Position numbers and translations under genes: made by a program | Notes under the pieces: model-generated | The model's input: the letters and a program-made list of their open reading frames with translations, nothing else | Databases searched by the model: none | What the model was told of the DNA's origin: nothing | Assembly: GCA_035641315.1 (NCBI GenBank) | Contig: DASQUK010000048.1 | Coordinates: forward strand, 1 to 64,000 | From: DASQUK01 sp035641315 | GTDB taxonomy: Bacteria > Actinomycetota > Acidimicrobiia > Acidimicrobiales > VFJN01 | Direction of reading: 5' to 3' | DNA: 64,000 nt | In this document: positions 49,115 through 57,949 of the stretch, piece by piece | How positions within the stretch are numbered: the first letter of the stretch is position 1 | Layout: each line of letters opens with the position of its first letter

Positions 49115-50684
49115 CGCACAGACCATCCCAGCCATGACCGCGGCGGCGGCGGAGCGGTTCGGCGGCCAGCTCGCAATCGTCGATGGTGACACCCGGCTCT
49201 CGTTCGCCGAGCTGTTCGAGGAGGCCCGCACGTTCGGCGCCGCCCTCGTCGCCTCCGACATCCAGCCGGGCGAGCGGGTGTCGATCTGGGCCTTCAACAG
49301 CGTCGAATGGGTGATCGCGGCGCTGGGCCTCTGGCAGGCGGGCGCGGTGCTCGTCCCGATCAACACGCGGTTCAAGGGCGCCGAGGCCGCCGACATCCTG
49401 AGGCGCAGCCATGCCCGGGCGCTGATCACGATCACCGACTTCCTCGACACCGACTACGTCGCCATGCTGCGGGCCACCGGCATCGACCTGCCGGACCTGC
49501 GGACCATCGTTGTCGCGCAGGGCAAGGCGCCGAAGGGCACCGAGAGTTGGGCCGGCTTCCTGGCCCGTGCGACCGACGACGGCCGGGCCGAGGTCGACCG
49601 CCGCCGGGCCGCCGTCACCGCTGACGATCCGTCGGACATCCTCTTCACCTCCGGGACCACCGGCGTGCCGAAGGGCGTGGTGTCCACCCAGAGCCGCACG
49701 CTCACCGTTGCGAGGGACTGGGTCCCGATGACCGGTCTGGTGCCGGGCGACCGCTACCTCCAGGTGAACCCGTACTTCCACATGTTCGGGCTCAAATCCG
49801 GCATCCTCACGTCGCTCGCCGCGGGCGTGACGATGCTGCCGGAACCGGTGTTCGACGTGGGCCGAGCCCTGCAGCGGATCGAGCAGGAGCGGGTGACCGT
49901 CCTCCCCGGAGCTCCGACGCTCTACCAGTCGATCCTCGACTACCCGGACCGCGACAGCTACGACCTGTCGAGCCTGCGAACCGGGACGATCGGCGCTGCC
50001 GACATCCCGGTGGAGCTGATCCGGCGCATCTTCGACGAGCTGCCGTACAAGGTGATGGTCTCCGGCTACGGGCTCACCGAGGGCGGCACCGCCTGCTCCA
50101 CCGCACCGGACGACGACCCCGAGACGATCGCCAGGACGGTCGGCCGGCCGCGGCCCACCTTCGAGCTGCGCTTGGTCGACCAGGATGGCAACGATGTACC
50201 CCAAGGCGAGGCGGGGGAGATCCTGCTGCGGGGCGCCAGCGTCATGCTGGAGTACCTCGACGACCCCGAGGCCACGGCCCAGGCGCTCTCGCCCGACGGC
50301 TGGCTGAAGACCGGCGACATCGGCCAGATGACCGACGCCGGTTGCCTGAAGATCGTGGGTCGGGTGAAGGACATGTTCATCGTCGGCGGGTTCAACGCCT
50401 ACCCGGCGGAGATCGAGAACATCCTGCTCCGCCACCCCGATGTGCAGCGGGTGGCGGTGATCGGCATCCCCGACCGGCGCCTGGGTGAGGTCGGCATGGC
50501 GTTCGTCGTGCGCCGGCCGGGCTCCGCGGTCACCGCCGACGACATCATCGAGTGGTCGCGGGACCAGATGGCCAACTACAAGGCGCCCCGTGTCGTCGAG
50601 TTCCTCGACGAGCTGCCTCTCAACGCCACCGGCAAGGTGGTCAAGGACGCGCTGCGCGAGCGCGCCGCGAAGCGGCGTACTTGA
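49104..50684 (+). CDS. acyl-CoA synthetase, FadD3-like
   Basis: A 526-residue ANL ligase: QLAIVDGDTRLSFAELFEEA, VSIWAFNSVEWVIAALGLWQ, AVLVPINTRFKGAEAADILR, P-loop DILFTSGTTGVPKGVVSTQS, VMVSGYGLTEGGTACSTAPD, GWLKTGDIGQMTDAGCLKIV, DMFIVGGFNAYPAEIEN and LPLNATGKVVKDALRE with the A10 Lys. The overall wording closely follows FadD3, the ligase for steroid ring-C/D propanoate (HIP) in mycobacteria; this is from memory and needs a tree. It is followed by a convergent pair of acyl-CoA dehydrogenases. Confidence 0.93.
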   Translation: MTFSAQTIPAMTAAAAERFGGQLAIVDGDTRLSFAELFEEARTFGAALVASDIQPGERVSIWAFNSVEWVIAALGLWQAGAVLVPINTRFKGAEAADILRRSHARALITITDFLDTDYVAMLRATGIDLPDLRTIVVAQGKAPKGTESWAGFLARATDDGRAEVDRRRAAVTADDPSDILFTSGTTGVPKGVVSTQSRTLTVARDWVPMTGLVPGDRYLQVNPYFHMFGLKSGILTSLAAGVTMLPEPVFDVGRALQRIEQERVTVLPGAPTLYQSILDYPDRDSYDLSSLRTGTIGAADIPVELIRRIFDELPYKVMVSGYGLTEGGTACSTAPDDDPETIARTVGRPRPTFELRLVDQDGNDVPQGEAGEILLRGASVMLEYLDDPEATAQALSPDGWLKTGDIGQMTDAGCLKIVGRVKDMFIVGGFNAYPAEIENILLRHPDVQRVAVIGIPDRRLGEVGMAFVVRRPGSAVTADDIIEWSRDQMANYKAPRVVEFLDELPLNATGKVVKDALRERAAKRRT

Positions 50685-50692
50685 CGGCCCGG

Positions 50693-50748
50693 CGCGTTCT
50701 CGCGCCTGGAATGGTCGTCCTGGCGACCAGATTGGGCGCGAGAACGCG
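50693..50748. terminator. bidirectional hairpin between convergent ligase and dehydrogenase genes
   Basis: CGCGTTCTCGCGCC (50693-50706) is exactly complementary to GGCGCGAGAACGCG (50735-50748). A second inner stem, TGGTCG/CGACCA, lies in the loop. It sits between the stops at 50684 and 50752. The inner GGAATGGTCG is shared with the hairpin at 28071. Confidence 0.65.
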
Positions 50749-50751
50749 ATG

Positions 50752-51699
50752 TCAGAGGGGGAGCGGCGCGGGGAGTTCCCGGCGCTCGAGGATGTCGTTG
50801 CCGAGCTCGCGGGTGAGCGAGCGCGTCGCCCCGAGGAGCTGCTCGAGCACGAGGACCCGCCTCACGTAGCGGTGGAGGGGGTGCTCGGTGGTGAAGCCGA
50901 TGCCGGCGAGGACCTGCTGGCAGTGGCGGGCTGCGACCCGGGCACCGCGGCCGGCGGTGGCCTTGGCCATCGCCGCGGTCTGCGGCGCGTGGTCCAGCCA
51001 CGCGGCGTCCAGCACGGCGACGGCCGACTCGATGGAGACGAGCGTCTCGGCGAGGCGGTGGCGTACCGCCTGGAACCGGGCGATCGGGCGCCCGAACTGG
51101 ATGCGGTCGAGCGCATGTTCGCGGGCCAGCTGCAGCATGCGCCTCGACGCGCCGACCAGCTCGTGTCCCAGCGCGAGCTGCCCGAGCGCGACGGCCGCCT
51201 GCCAGTCGACCGGCCCGAGCTCGCTCGCACCATCGACCCCACCGGCCAGCTCGACCAGGCCCAGCGAGGGGTCGATGCCTTCGACCGTCCGCAGCGCGAG
51301 CGATGCGGTCCCGACCTCGACGGCGACGTGCGCCTCACCGGCGCGGCCCACGATCAGCGCCGTGTCGCGCTCGCGCAGACGTGCGGTCCCCATACCGCGT
51401 ACGTCGAGCCGGCCCCCGTTCAGCGCTCCAGGAGGGCTCCACTGACCGAGCGCCGGCAGCGCCACGGCCGCCGCGTCATACCCGAGGGCGTGGGCGAGCA
51501 CCCGGTCGAGCGCCGAGGACGTGGCGTTTGCCGCCCCCTGCAGCTCGAACAGCACCGACACGGCGGTGCGGGTGTCGACCGACAGCGCATCCCGCCACCC
51601 GAGCTCCTCCTGCGCCGCGTCCAGCGCGGCGCCGTTGTGGCTCTCGGTGGCGTGGCGGAGGCTCCGCTCGAACAGCTCGAGATCCTCGCCTTCGATCAT
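50752..51699 (-). CDS. acyl-CoA dehydrogenase, short partner subunit
   Basis: A 315-residue acyl-CoA dehydrogenase-like protein, shorter than the normal 380, with a weak N-terminal domain (ALNGGRLDVRGMGTARLRER) and a clear C-terminal helical domain (GQLALGHELVGASRRMLQLA, EHALDRIQFGRPIARFQAVR, VLAGIGFTTEHPLHRYVRRV, LVLEQLLGATRSLTREL). Steroid-degrading actinobacteria build alpha2-beta2 dehydrogenases from one canonical and one reduced subunit with half the FAD sites (FadE28-FadE29 type); this gene looks like the reduced subunit for the gene at 51881. The 180-base gap between the two holds no feature I recognise. Confidence 0.87.
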   Translation of the reverse strand: MIEGEDLELFERSLRHATESHNGAALDAAQEELGWRDALSVDTRTAVSVLFELQGAANATSSALDRVLAHALGYDAAAVALPALGQWSPPGALNGGRLDVRGMGTARLRERDTALIVGRAGEAHVAVEVGTASLALRTVEGIDPSLGLVELAGGVDGASELGPVDWQAAVALGQLALGHELVGASRRMLQLAREHALDRIQFGRPIARFQAVRHRLAETLVSIESAVAVLDAAWLDHAPQTAAMAKATAGRGARVAARHCQQVLAGIGFTTEHPLHRYVRRVLVLEQLLGATRSLTRELGNDILERRELPAPLPL

Positions 51700-51880
51700 G
51701 GGCGTACCTCGACTCGGCCGAAGGCCGAGGCCGTTGATCGCTTCCGGCGAAGGGCGGGTAGGGAGCGGGTGGCGCCGAGGATGCGGGCCGCTGCCGGCGC
51801 CTCTTGGCGCTGGCGGCGGTAGGGCCGCACCGCAGGCGACAGGACCCGTGAGCGGAGGGGAGCGGACGGGCGCAGCCGGC

Positions 51881-53011
51881 TCACTGGTCGCTCCCCAGCT
51901 CGAGCAGGCGGCGGGCGATGATGTTGCGCTGGATCTCGGCGGTGCCGCCGTAGATCGTTGCGGCGCGCGAGTAGATGAACTCGCCCCGCCAGCGCTCGCT
52001 CTCGGGGTCGTCGCCGATCGTGACCGCGGCGGGCAAAGCGTCCGCGGCGAGGTCGAACACAGCCTGCTCGGCGGTCGCGAGGAGCACCTTGTCGATCGAG
52101 GTCTCCGGTCCCAGCCCGGTTCCCGCCGCCATCCGGTGCTGCGTAGCCCGCGACCGGGCGCGGAATGCGTAGACGAGCTGGGTGACCTCGCCGAGCGCGA
52201 GCGGGTCGAGGGCGCCCGGCTCTGCGGCGTTGACGACGTCCCGCAGCCGGCGGTGCAGCCAGGCCGCCCGCTGCCAGAGGGACGTGCTCCGCTCGTAGGG
52301 GAGGAGATCCATGGCGACCGCCCAACCCTGGCCCTCTTCACCGATGGTGCGGTCGAAGGGGACGAGCACGTCGTCGTAGAAGACCTCCGAGAACTCCTTC
52401 TCGCCGTCCATGGTCTCGATGGGCCGGATCGTGATGCCGGGCGAGTCCATGTCGACGAAGAGGGCGGTGATGCCCCGGTGGGCCGATTCGAGGGAGCCGG
52501 TCCGGGTCAGCAGGACGCACCGCTGGGCGTACTGGGACAGGCTGGTCCACACCTTCTGGCCGGTCACCCGCCAGCCGTCGTCGGTGCGGACGGCGCGGCA
52601 GGTGAGCGACGCGAGGTTGCTGCCGGTGCCCGGCTCGGAGAAGCCCTGGCACCAGACCTCGTCGCCGCGCAGCAGCGGCGGCAGCATCGCCGCGGACAGC
52701 TCGGGCCGGGCGAACGTGATCACCGAAGGCCCGAGCACCTCGGGCATCGAGTAGAGGCCGGGTTCCACCAGGTCCCGCGCCGTGACCGCCTCGCTCAGGT
52801 AGGCGCGCAGGAGCGTCGACCCACCGAACCCGCCGACGTGCTCCGGCCAGCCCCAGCGGGCCCAGCCGGCGTCGAACGCGAGGCGCCGCACCTTGGCGAT
52901 CTGGGCCATCTTCTGGTCGAGCGTGCCTCTGCCGTCGAAGGCGGTGGCGAGCTCGTCGGCGTGCTCGTCGAGCCAGTCATCCAGCGACTTGCGGAAGGCG
53001 TCGAGCTCCAT
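51881..53011 (-). CDS. acyl-CoA dehydrogenase
   Basis: A 376-residue dehydrogenase: FDAGWARWGWPEHVGGFGGS, WCQGFSEPGTGSNLASLTCR (FAD/substrate loop), VTGQKVWTSLSQYAQRCVLL, GEKEFSEVFYDDVLVPFDRT, the helical domain, then SRAATIYGGTAEIQRNIIAR (FAD-binding G-G-T-x-E-I-Q). This is the canonical partner in the heteromeric class; its likely beta subunit is 50752-51699. It removes two hydrogens from an acyl-CoA side chain. ATG 53011 chosen; an in-frame GTG at 53023 is also possible. The SnoaL-like gene ends 18 bases upstream. Confidence 0.92.
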   Translation of the reverse strand: MELDAFRKSLDDWLDEHADELATAFDGRGTLDQKMAQIAKVRRLAFDAGWARWGWPEHVGGFGGSTLLRAYLSEAVTARDLVEPGLYSMPEVLGPSVITFARPELSAAMLPPLLRGDEVWCQGFSEPGTGSNLASLTCRAVRTDDGWRVTGQKVWTSLSQYAQRCVLLTRTGSLESAHRGITALFVDMDSPGITIRPIETMDGEKEFSEVFYDDVLVPFDRTIGEEGQGWAVAMDLLPYERSTSLWQRAAWLHRRLRDVVNAAEPGALDPLALGEVTQLVYAFRARSRATQHRMAAGTGLGPETSIDKVLLATAEQAVFDLAADALPAAVTIGDDPESERWRGEFIYSRAATIYGGTAEIQRNIIARRLLELGSDQ

Positions 53012-53029
53012 GGCTCCGGTCACCGGGTG

Positions 53030-53473
53030 TTACCCGGCGGGCTGGGCGGTCGGCTCGGGGCGCCGCGGGTCGTGCGCCTTGCCGGAGTCGGCGCCTCCGT
53101 GGCGGCGGAGGAACGTCATCGACCGCGTCTCGAGGCGCCAGCCGTTCTCGGTGCGGACGTAGGTGTCGGTGTACCAGCCCATACGCATGTCGTGGCTGGT
53201 CTGGTCCACGAACAGCAGCGGCTGGGCGCCGCTGCCCTTGTCGCCGTCGAGCTCTAGGAGAGGCGTGCCCGTCAGGTACAGGCCCTTGGGCGCAGCCTCC
53301 ACGAGGGACGGGAAGTCCTGCAGCACGTAGGTGGCGCCGAAGGCGCTGTAGGTGCCGTCGGGCGTGAAGACCTCGTCGATGATGGTCTGGATGTCCTTCT
53401 GCGTCATCTTGACCGAGTACTTCGCGAGCAGCTGCTCGATCTCGATGACGTCGGCGATTGGCATGCCTGCCAT
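53030..53473 (-). CDS. SnoaL/NTF2-like fold protein
   Basis: A 147-residue alpha+beta-barrel protein: DVIEIEQLLAKYSVKMTQKD, EVFTPDGTYSAFGATYVLQD, HDMRMGWYTDTYVRTENGWR and LETRSMTFLRRHGGAD. It is the form of SnoaL_4/scytalone dehydratase-like proteins common beside acyl-CoA dehydrogenases in this phylum; it may be an isomerase or dehydratase, or a non-catalytic binder. First gene of the minus-strand run; divergent from the CaiB-type racemase, with an operator-like palindrome upstream. Start ATG 53473; ATG 53464 possible. Confidence 0.82.
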   Translation of the reverse strand: MAGMPIADVIEIEQLLAKYSVKMTQKDIQTIIDEVFTPDGTYSAFGATYVLQDFPSLVEAAPKGLYLTGTPLLELDGDKGSGAQPLLFVDQTSHDMRMGWYTDTYVRTENGWRLETRSMTFLRRHGGADSGKAHDPRRPEPTAQPAG

Positions 53474-53500
53474 GTCAGCTCCCTTCCAGTCCCCTCGGGC

Positions 53501-53515
53501 GATAATGAAGTTCTC
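53501..53515. promoter_or_regulatory. operator-like palindrome GATAAT-GAA-GTTCTC
   Basis: The site lies 28 bases upstream of the SnoaL-like gene and about 200 bases upstream of the divergent CaiB-type gene. Half-site spacing (three bases) and sequence match the elements at 45380, 49100 and 59474. On the minus strand CATTAT in the same stretch may be part of a -10 region. Confidence 0.45.
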
Positions 53516-53710
53516 AGAATGCGGCAACGTCGGTCTTACCCTAGGCTCGGCGGGCGGCGGAAGACACCCCTGCGGCGCCGCCGGCGTTCCGGCGCCGGAA
53601 TCCTGCGAGTACCGGCAGGAATCAGCGCCGGTACGGTTCGGTGGAGTGGCCGCCACCGAGCTCGAGGCCACCGCGGAAGCGGCCGCGGCGCGAGCGGAGT
53701 GGGGACGCCG

Positions 53711-54856
53711 ATGACGGGCGGGCCCCTCGCCGGTGTGCGCATCGTGATGATGGGTGGGCTGGGCCCCGGCCCGTTCTGCGGCATGCTGCTGGGCGACCTC
53801 GGCGCAGACGTCGTGCGGGTCGACCGCGTGAGCGAGGTCGGCCTGCCGCCGCCCGTCGACGTGGTGGTGCGGCGGAGCCAGCGCTCGATCGCCGTGGACG
53901 TCAAGGAGCCGCGCGGCCGGGACCTCGTGCGGTCGCTGGCGGAGCGCGCCGACGCCTTCGTCGACGTGTACCGGCCGGGAGCGGTCGAGCGCCTCGGTCT
54001 GGGCCCCGACGACCTGCTCGCTGTCAACCCCCGCCTCGTGTACGCCCGCATGACCGGGTACGGGCAGGATGGCCCGTACGCCGCGATGGCGGGGCACGAC
54101 ATCGACTACATCGCGCTCAGCGGCGCCCTCCACGCGATCGGCACGGCGGACACGCCGGTGCCGCCGCTGAACATCCTGGGCGACTACGGCGGCGGCGGGA
54201 TGCTGCTGGCCGTCGGTCTGCTGAGCGGCATCCTCGAGTGCCGGCAATCCGGCGTCGGGCAGGTGCTCGACGTCTCGATGCTCGACGGCGCAGTCACGTT
54301 GATGGCCGTCTTCTACGGCATGCTCGCCCAGGGCACGTGGCGGGACCGCCGCCAGGCCAACGTCGTCGACGGGGCGGCCCACTTCTACCGCACCTACGAG
54401 ACCGCCGATGGGAAGCACTTCGCAGTGGGCGCGCTCGAGCCGAAGTTCTACGAGGAGCTCTGCGCCCGCCTCGGTGTTTCCGTGCCGCACGAGGACGACG
54501 ATCCGGACGCATGGGCTACCCACGGCGAAGCGATGGCGGCCCGCTTCCGCGACAAGACGCGAGCCGAGTGGGAGCAGGAGCTGGTGGCCCCCCAATCCTG
54601 CGCAGCGCCGGTGCTCAGCATGACCGAGGCGCCAGGGCATCCCCAGAACCGGGCGCGGGGCACGTTCGTGGAGGTCGACGGCGTGGTCCAACCCGCTCCG
54701 GCGCCCCGGTTCTCCCGCACGGTGCCGCCGCCGCCCGGGCGCCCGGCGCTGGCGGGCGACCAGACGCTTGCCGTGCTGGCCGAGCTGGGGCTGGACAACC
54801 AGACGGTGAGCGAGCTGTCAGCTGCCGGTGTGGTGCGGCAACGTGAGGGTGGCTGA
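53711..54856 (+). CDS. CaiB family alpha-methylacyl-CoA racemase-like protein
   Basis: A 381-residue family III CoA-transferase fold: GVRIVMMGGLGPGPFCGMLL, DLGADVVRVDRVSEVG, RRSQRSIAVDVKEPRGRDLV, VYRPGAVERLGLGPDDLLAV, then the racemase-type GHDIDYIALSGALHAIG (His and Asp) and NILGDYGGGGMLLAVGLLSG, VDVSMLDGAVTLM-like strand. The G-H-D-I-D-Y and G-D-Y-G-G-G-G motifs are those of alpha-methylacyl-CoA racemase (AMACR/MCR), which epimerises 2-methyl branches before beta-oxidation of sterol or isoprenoid side chains. ATG 53711; the open frame upstream adds no homology. Confidence 0.92.
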   Translation: MTGGPLAGVRIVMMGGLGPGPFCGMLLGDLGADVVRVDRVSEVGLPPPVDVVVRRSQRSIAVDVKEPRGRDLVRSLAERADAFVDVYRPGAVERLGLGPDDLLAVNPRLVYARMTGYGQDGPYAAMAGHDIDYIALSGALHAIGTADTPVPPLNILGDYGGGGMLLAVGLLSGILECRQSGVGQVLDVSMLDGAVTLMAVFYGMLAQGTWRDRRQANVVDGAAHFYRTYETADGKHFAVGALEPKFYEELCARLGVSVPHEDDDPDAWATHGEAMAARFRDKTRAEWEQELVAPQSCAAPVLSMTEAPGHPQNRARGTFVEVDGVVQPAPAPRFSRTVPPPPGRPALAGDQTLAVLAELGLDNQTVSELSAAGVVRQREGG

Positions 54857-54938
54857 GGCATGGCGCCTCTCAGGGAACCTGCGGTGATCTCTCGCGAGTA
54901 CCGCAAGGAACCACCGCCGGAACGGGACGCTTGCTGCG

Positions 54939-55727
54939 TCAGGTGTCGCGATCCCGGGACAACAGGCGGTCGAGGTTGTCCCGCAGCTCGGGCGAGGTGA
55001 ACGACCGGTCCTCGGCGGTCAGCGCGAAGTCCAGGGTGGCCAGCACCGCCCGCTCGAGGTGCAGGTTCAGGATGCGCTTGGTGTCCTGGGCCGCCCGCGG
55101 CGGCAGCTCGGCGATCCGCCGGGCGCAGGCCAGGGCCTGGTCCAGCACCTCGCCGTCCGGGCACACGTGATTGACCAGGCCGATCTCGGCGGCCCGCCCG
55201 GCCGGGATCCGGTCCCCGGTCAGCGCGTACTCCTTGGCGAGCTGGAGGCTGGTCAGCAGCGGCCACGTCACCGGCCCGCCGTCCGCAGCCACCAGGCCGA
55301 CGAGCACGTGGGGATCGGCGAGGTGGGCGCTCTCGGCCATGAACACGATGTCGGAGAGGGCCACGATGCTGCAGCCGAGCCCGACCGCCGGCCCGTTGAC
55401 GGCCGCCACGACCGGCAGGCGGCACGCCACCATGGCGGTGACGATCCGCCGCCCGTCGTCGAGGGACTGCCGCCGCAGCGCGGCGTCCTTGGTGAGCTCG
55501 TCCAGGTAGTCGAAGTCGCCACCCGCCGAGAACGCCCGCCCGTTGCCCGTGATGACCGCCACGCGGGCATCTGTGTCGGCGTCGAGCTGGGGGAACACGT
55601 CGGCCAGCGCCCGGTGGAGCGTGTGGTTCGTGGCGTTGAGTTGCTCGGGCCGGTTCAGCCGAACGATCCGGACCGGCCCGTCGGCCTCCACCGTCAGCTC
55701 GTCGGGCAGGTCGTAGTTCACGCTCAT
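54939..55727 (-). CDS. enoyl-CoA hydratase/isomerase family protein
   Basis: A 262-residue crotonase: VRIVRLNRPEQLNATNHTLH, ALADVFPQLDADTDARVAVI, oxyanion strand GRAFSAGGDFDYLDEL, VVAAVNGPAVGLGCSIVALS, DIVFMAESAHLADPHVLVGL and EIGLVNHVCPDGEVLDQALA. It hydrates or isomerises an enoyl-CoA produced by the paired dehydrogenases immediately upstream (seven-base gap to their last stop). The usual catalytic Glu positions are replaced by Ser/Asp-rich residues, so isomerase or hydrolase activity cannot be excluded. Confidence 0.9.
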   Translation of the reverse strand: MSVNYDLPDELTVEADGPVRIVRLNRPEQLNATNHTLHRALADVFPQLDADTDARVAVITGNGRAFSAGGDFDYLDELTKDAALRRQSLDDGRRIVTAMVACRLPVVAAVNGPAVGLGCSIVALSDIVFMAESAHLADPHVLVGLVAADGGPVTWPLLTSLQLAKEYALTGDRIPAGRAAEIGLVNHVCPDGEVLDQALACARRIAELPPRAAQDTKRILNLHLERAVLATLDFALTAEDRSFTSPELRDNLDRLLSRDRDT

Positions 55728-55734
55728 GAGTTGA

Positions 55735-56868
55735 TCATGACGCTGGCAGCCCGAGGATGCGGGTCGCCACGAGGTTGCGCTGGATCTGTGACGTCCCGCC
55801 CATCACGCTCTGGGCCCGGCTGTAGAGATACACCTTCAGCCACGTGTCGTCGCCTCGGTGGCCATCGACGGCGCCCCCGATCGCGAGGGCGGCGTGCCCG
55901 ACCGCCTGCTCGGCCTCGGTCATGAGCAGCTTGTCGACCGATCCCTCCGGTCCGTGGGAGATGCCGTCGAGGCGGTCCGACAGCCGCCGGCAGACGTGGC
56001 GCCGCAGCATCTCGGCCTCGACGATCGCCCACCCGAGGTCGCGGACCTCCTCGGGCCCGTACCGGTCCGGCTCGTCGCGCACCCGACGCACGAGCTCGTT
56101 GACGAGCTTGCTGTAGCGGGCGACGTAGCCGAGCTCACCGGGCTCGCGCTCGTGGCTGACGACGGTCATCGCGAGCTTCCAGCCCTCGCCCGGGCCACCG
56201 ATCATGTTGGCGGCCGGAACGCGGGCGCCGTCGAAGATGACCTCCCCGAACTCGGTCGTGATCCCGTTGATCATCCGGAGCGGCCGCTGCTCGATACCGG
56301 TTTGGCGCATCGACACCACGAAGGCCGAGAGGCCCTTGTGCCGGGGCGCGTCGGGTTCGGTGCGGGCGAGGACGAGGCACCAGTCGGCCGCGTCCGAGTA
56401 GCTGGTCCAGACCTTGTGCCCGGTGATGACGTACTCGTCGCCGTCGGGCTCGGCGCGGGTGCGTAGCGACGCCAGGTCGGAGCCGGCGTCCGGCTCGCTG
56501 AAGCCCTGGCACCACCGCTCTCGCCCGTTGACGATGCCGGGCAGGAACCGGCGCTTGATGTCGTCGCTGCCGTGCTCGAGGATGCCCTGCACCAGGTAGC
56601 CGAGGCTGGGTCGCGGGGGTGCGCCCGCGGCCGCGAGCTCCTCGTCGACGATGACCTCGTACACGCTGGGGAGCCCCTGGCCGCCGATCTCGGTCGGCCA
56701 CGACAAGCCGAAGAAGCCGGCGTCGTAGAGCGCCTGGTGCCAGGCCGCCTGCCCGGCCCAGTAGTCGTCGGAGGTCGACGACGCCGGCAGCCCGGGGTTG
56801 TTGTCGCGCAGCCATGTACGCAGGCGCAGCCGGAACGCGGCCTCCTCGGGCGAGTCACCGAAGTCCAT
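55735..56868 (-). CDS. acyl-CoA dehydrogenase
   Basis: A 377-residue dehydrogenase: GFFGLSWPTEIGGQGLPSVY, RWCQGFSEPDAGSDLASLRT, GHKVWTSYSDAADWCLVLAR, MINGITTEFGEVIFDGARVP and SRAQSVMGGTSQIQRNLVAT (FAD-contact). It is the full-length subunit of a second heteromeric pair with 56855-57949, whose stop it overlaps by 14 bases. Typical substrates in related pathways are sterol side-chain or ring-derived acyl-CoAs. Start ATG 56868. Confidence 0.93.
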   Translation of the reverse strand: MDFGDSPEEAAFRLRLRTWLRDNNPGLPASSTSDDYWAGQAAWHQALYDAGFFGLSWPTEIGGQGLPSVYEVIVDEELAAAGAPPRPSLGYLVQGILEHGSDDIKRRFLPGIVNGRERWCQGFSEPDAGSDLASLRTRAEPDGDEYVITGHKVWTSYSDAADWCLVLARTEPDAPRHKGLSAFVVSMRQTGIEQRPLRMINGITTEFGEVIFDGARVPAANMIGGPGEGWKLAMTVVSHEREPGELGYVARYSKLVNELVRRVRDEPDRYGPEEVRDLGWAIVEAEMLRRHVCRRLSDRLDGISHGPEGSVDKLLMTEAEQAVGHAALAIGGAVDGHRGDDTWLKVYLYSRAQSVMGGTSQIQRNLVATRILGLPAS

Positions 56869-57949
56869 GTTCCCCGCTCCCACCGCCGGGCGGCCGGGGT
56901 GCGCCTCCGATCCCGTGGTGGTCGAGGACACGGTCGAGGCTGGCGCCAACACCCCCGAGGACGTCGCTGGAGAGCAGGGCCCGCCGCAGATGGACGTGGG
57001 CCAGGCACTCCCAGGTGTTGCCGATGCCACCGTGCACCTGGATGGCGGTCTCGCACACCGCACGTGCCGCGCGGGCGCAGTAGGCCTTGGCCACTGCCGC
57101 CGCCGCCAACGCGTCGCCCGGCCGCAGAGCGTCCGCCGCCCAGGCGGCGTGGAGGGTGACGCTGCGCGATCCGTCGAACGCCACGAACGCGTCGGCCAAG
57201 AGGTGCTGGATGGCCTGGAAGGAGCCGATCGGCCGGCCGTACTGCCGGCGCTCCTTGGCGTACTCGGTCGCGAGCTCCACTGCGCCGCGCATCGTGCCCA
57301 CCAGGTCGGCGCAACAGATGGCGAGGCCGAGGGCGGTCCACGTCGTGATGTCGTCGGCGGTGATGTCCTTCGCCTGACCCGGCACGGGATCGACCGCGGT
57401 CGAGGGGTCCAGCGCGACCGTGGGGCGCGTGAGGTCGACGCGGGTCCCGGCGTGTGGCCCGTCCACCGGCGCCACGCCCACCTGCCCGAGCTTCCACGCG
57501 CCCGAGCCTGCGGGCACGAGCACGAGCGCCGTCGACGCACCGAGCGCGTCGACGGACGCAGCGCCCGCAGGTAGAGCGCCGTCGACGGCGCAGGCGGGCT
57601 CGGACAGGTCCGACGTGAGGGCGACGGTCTCGGGGGCCGTGGTCGTGGGGGCGGCCGCCGCTCGCCGGAGCTCCGCCGCCAGCGTCGGTCCGAGGAACGC
57701 GGCATCGGCGAGTCCCCGTCCGAGCTCCTCGGCGACGATGGCGACCTCGACCGCGGACGCCCACGGAGTGCCGTCGTTGTCTCCCGAGATTCGCAGCTCG
57801 CGCCACCCGGCTCCGGCGATGGTGGCGTCGAGCTTGGCGACCCGCTCACGGTCGTCGAGCTGGCCGACGGCGTGGGGTCCGAGCCGGTCGACGAGCTGGG
57901 CGGCGGAGTCGCGGAGCGCCCGTTGCTCGGGTGTGAGGCGGACGTCCAT
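56855..57949 (-). CDS. acyl-CoA dehydrogenase, partner subunit
   Basis: A 364-residue acyl-CoA dehydrogenase-like protein: MDVRLTPEQRALRDSAAQLV, VAIVAEELGRGLADAAFLGP, a divergent Ala/Pro-rich middle domain, LVGTMRGAVELATEYAKERR, QYGRPIGSFQAIQHLLADAF and TAIQVHGGIGNTWECLAHVH (Q-V-H-G-G-I-G). The middle beta-domain motifs that grip FAD are weak, as in the beta subunits of alpha2-beta2 dehydrogenases. It overlaps the ligase stop upstream (ATGA) and the other subunit's start downstream, so all three are coupled. Confidence 0.9.
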   Translation of the reverse strand: MDVRLTPEQRALRDSAAQLVDRLGPHAVGQLDDRERVAKLDATIAGAGWRELRISGDNDGTPWASAVEVAIVAEELGRGLADAAFLGPTLAAELRRAAAAPTTTAPETVALTSDLSEPACAVDGALPAGAASVDALGASTALVLVPAGSGAWKLGQVGVAPVDGPHAGTRVDLTRPTVALDPSTAVDPVPGQAKDITADDITTWTALGLAICCADLVGTMRGAVELATEYAKERRQYGRPIGSFQAIQHLLADAFVAFDGSRSVTLHAAWAADALRPGDALAAAAVAKAYCARAARAVCETAIQVHGGIGNTWECLAHVHLRRALLSSDVLGGVGASLDRVLDHHGIGGAPRPPGGGSGEHGLR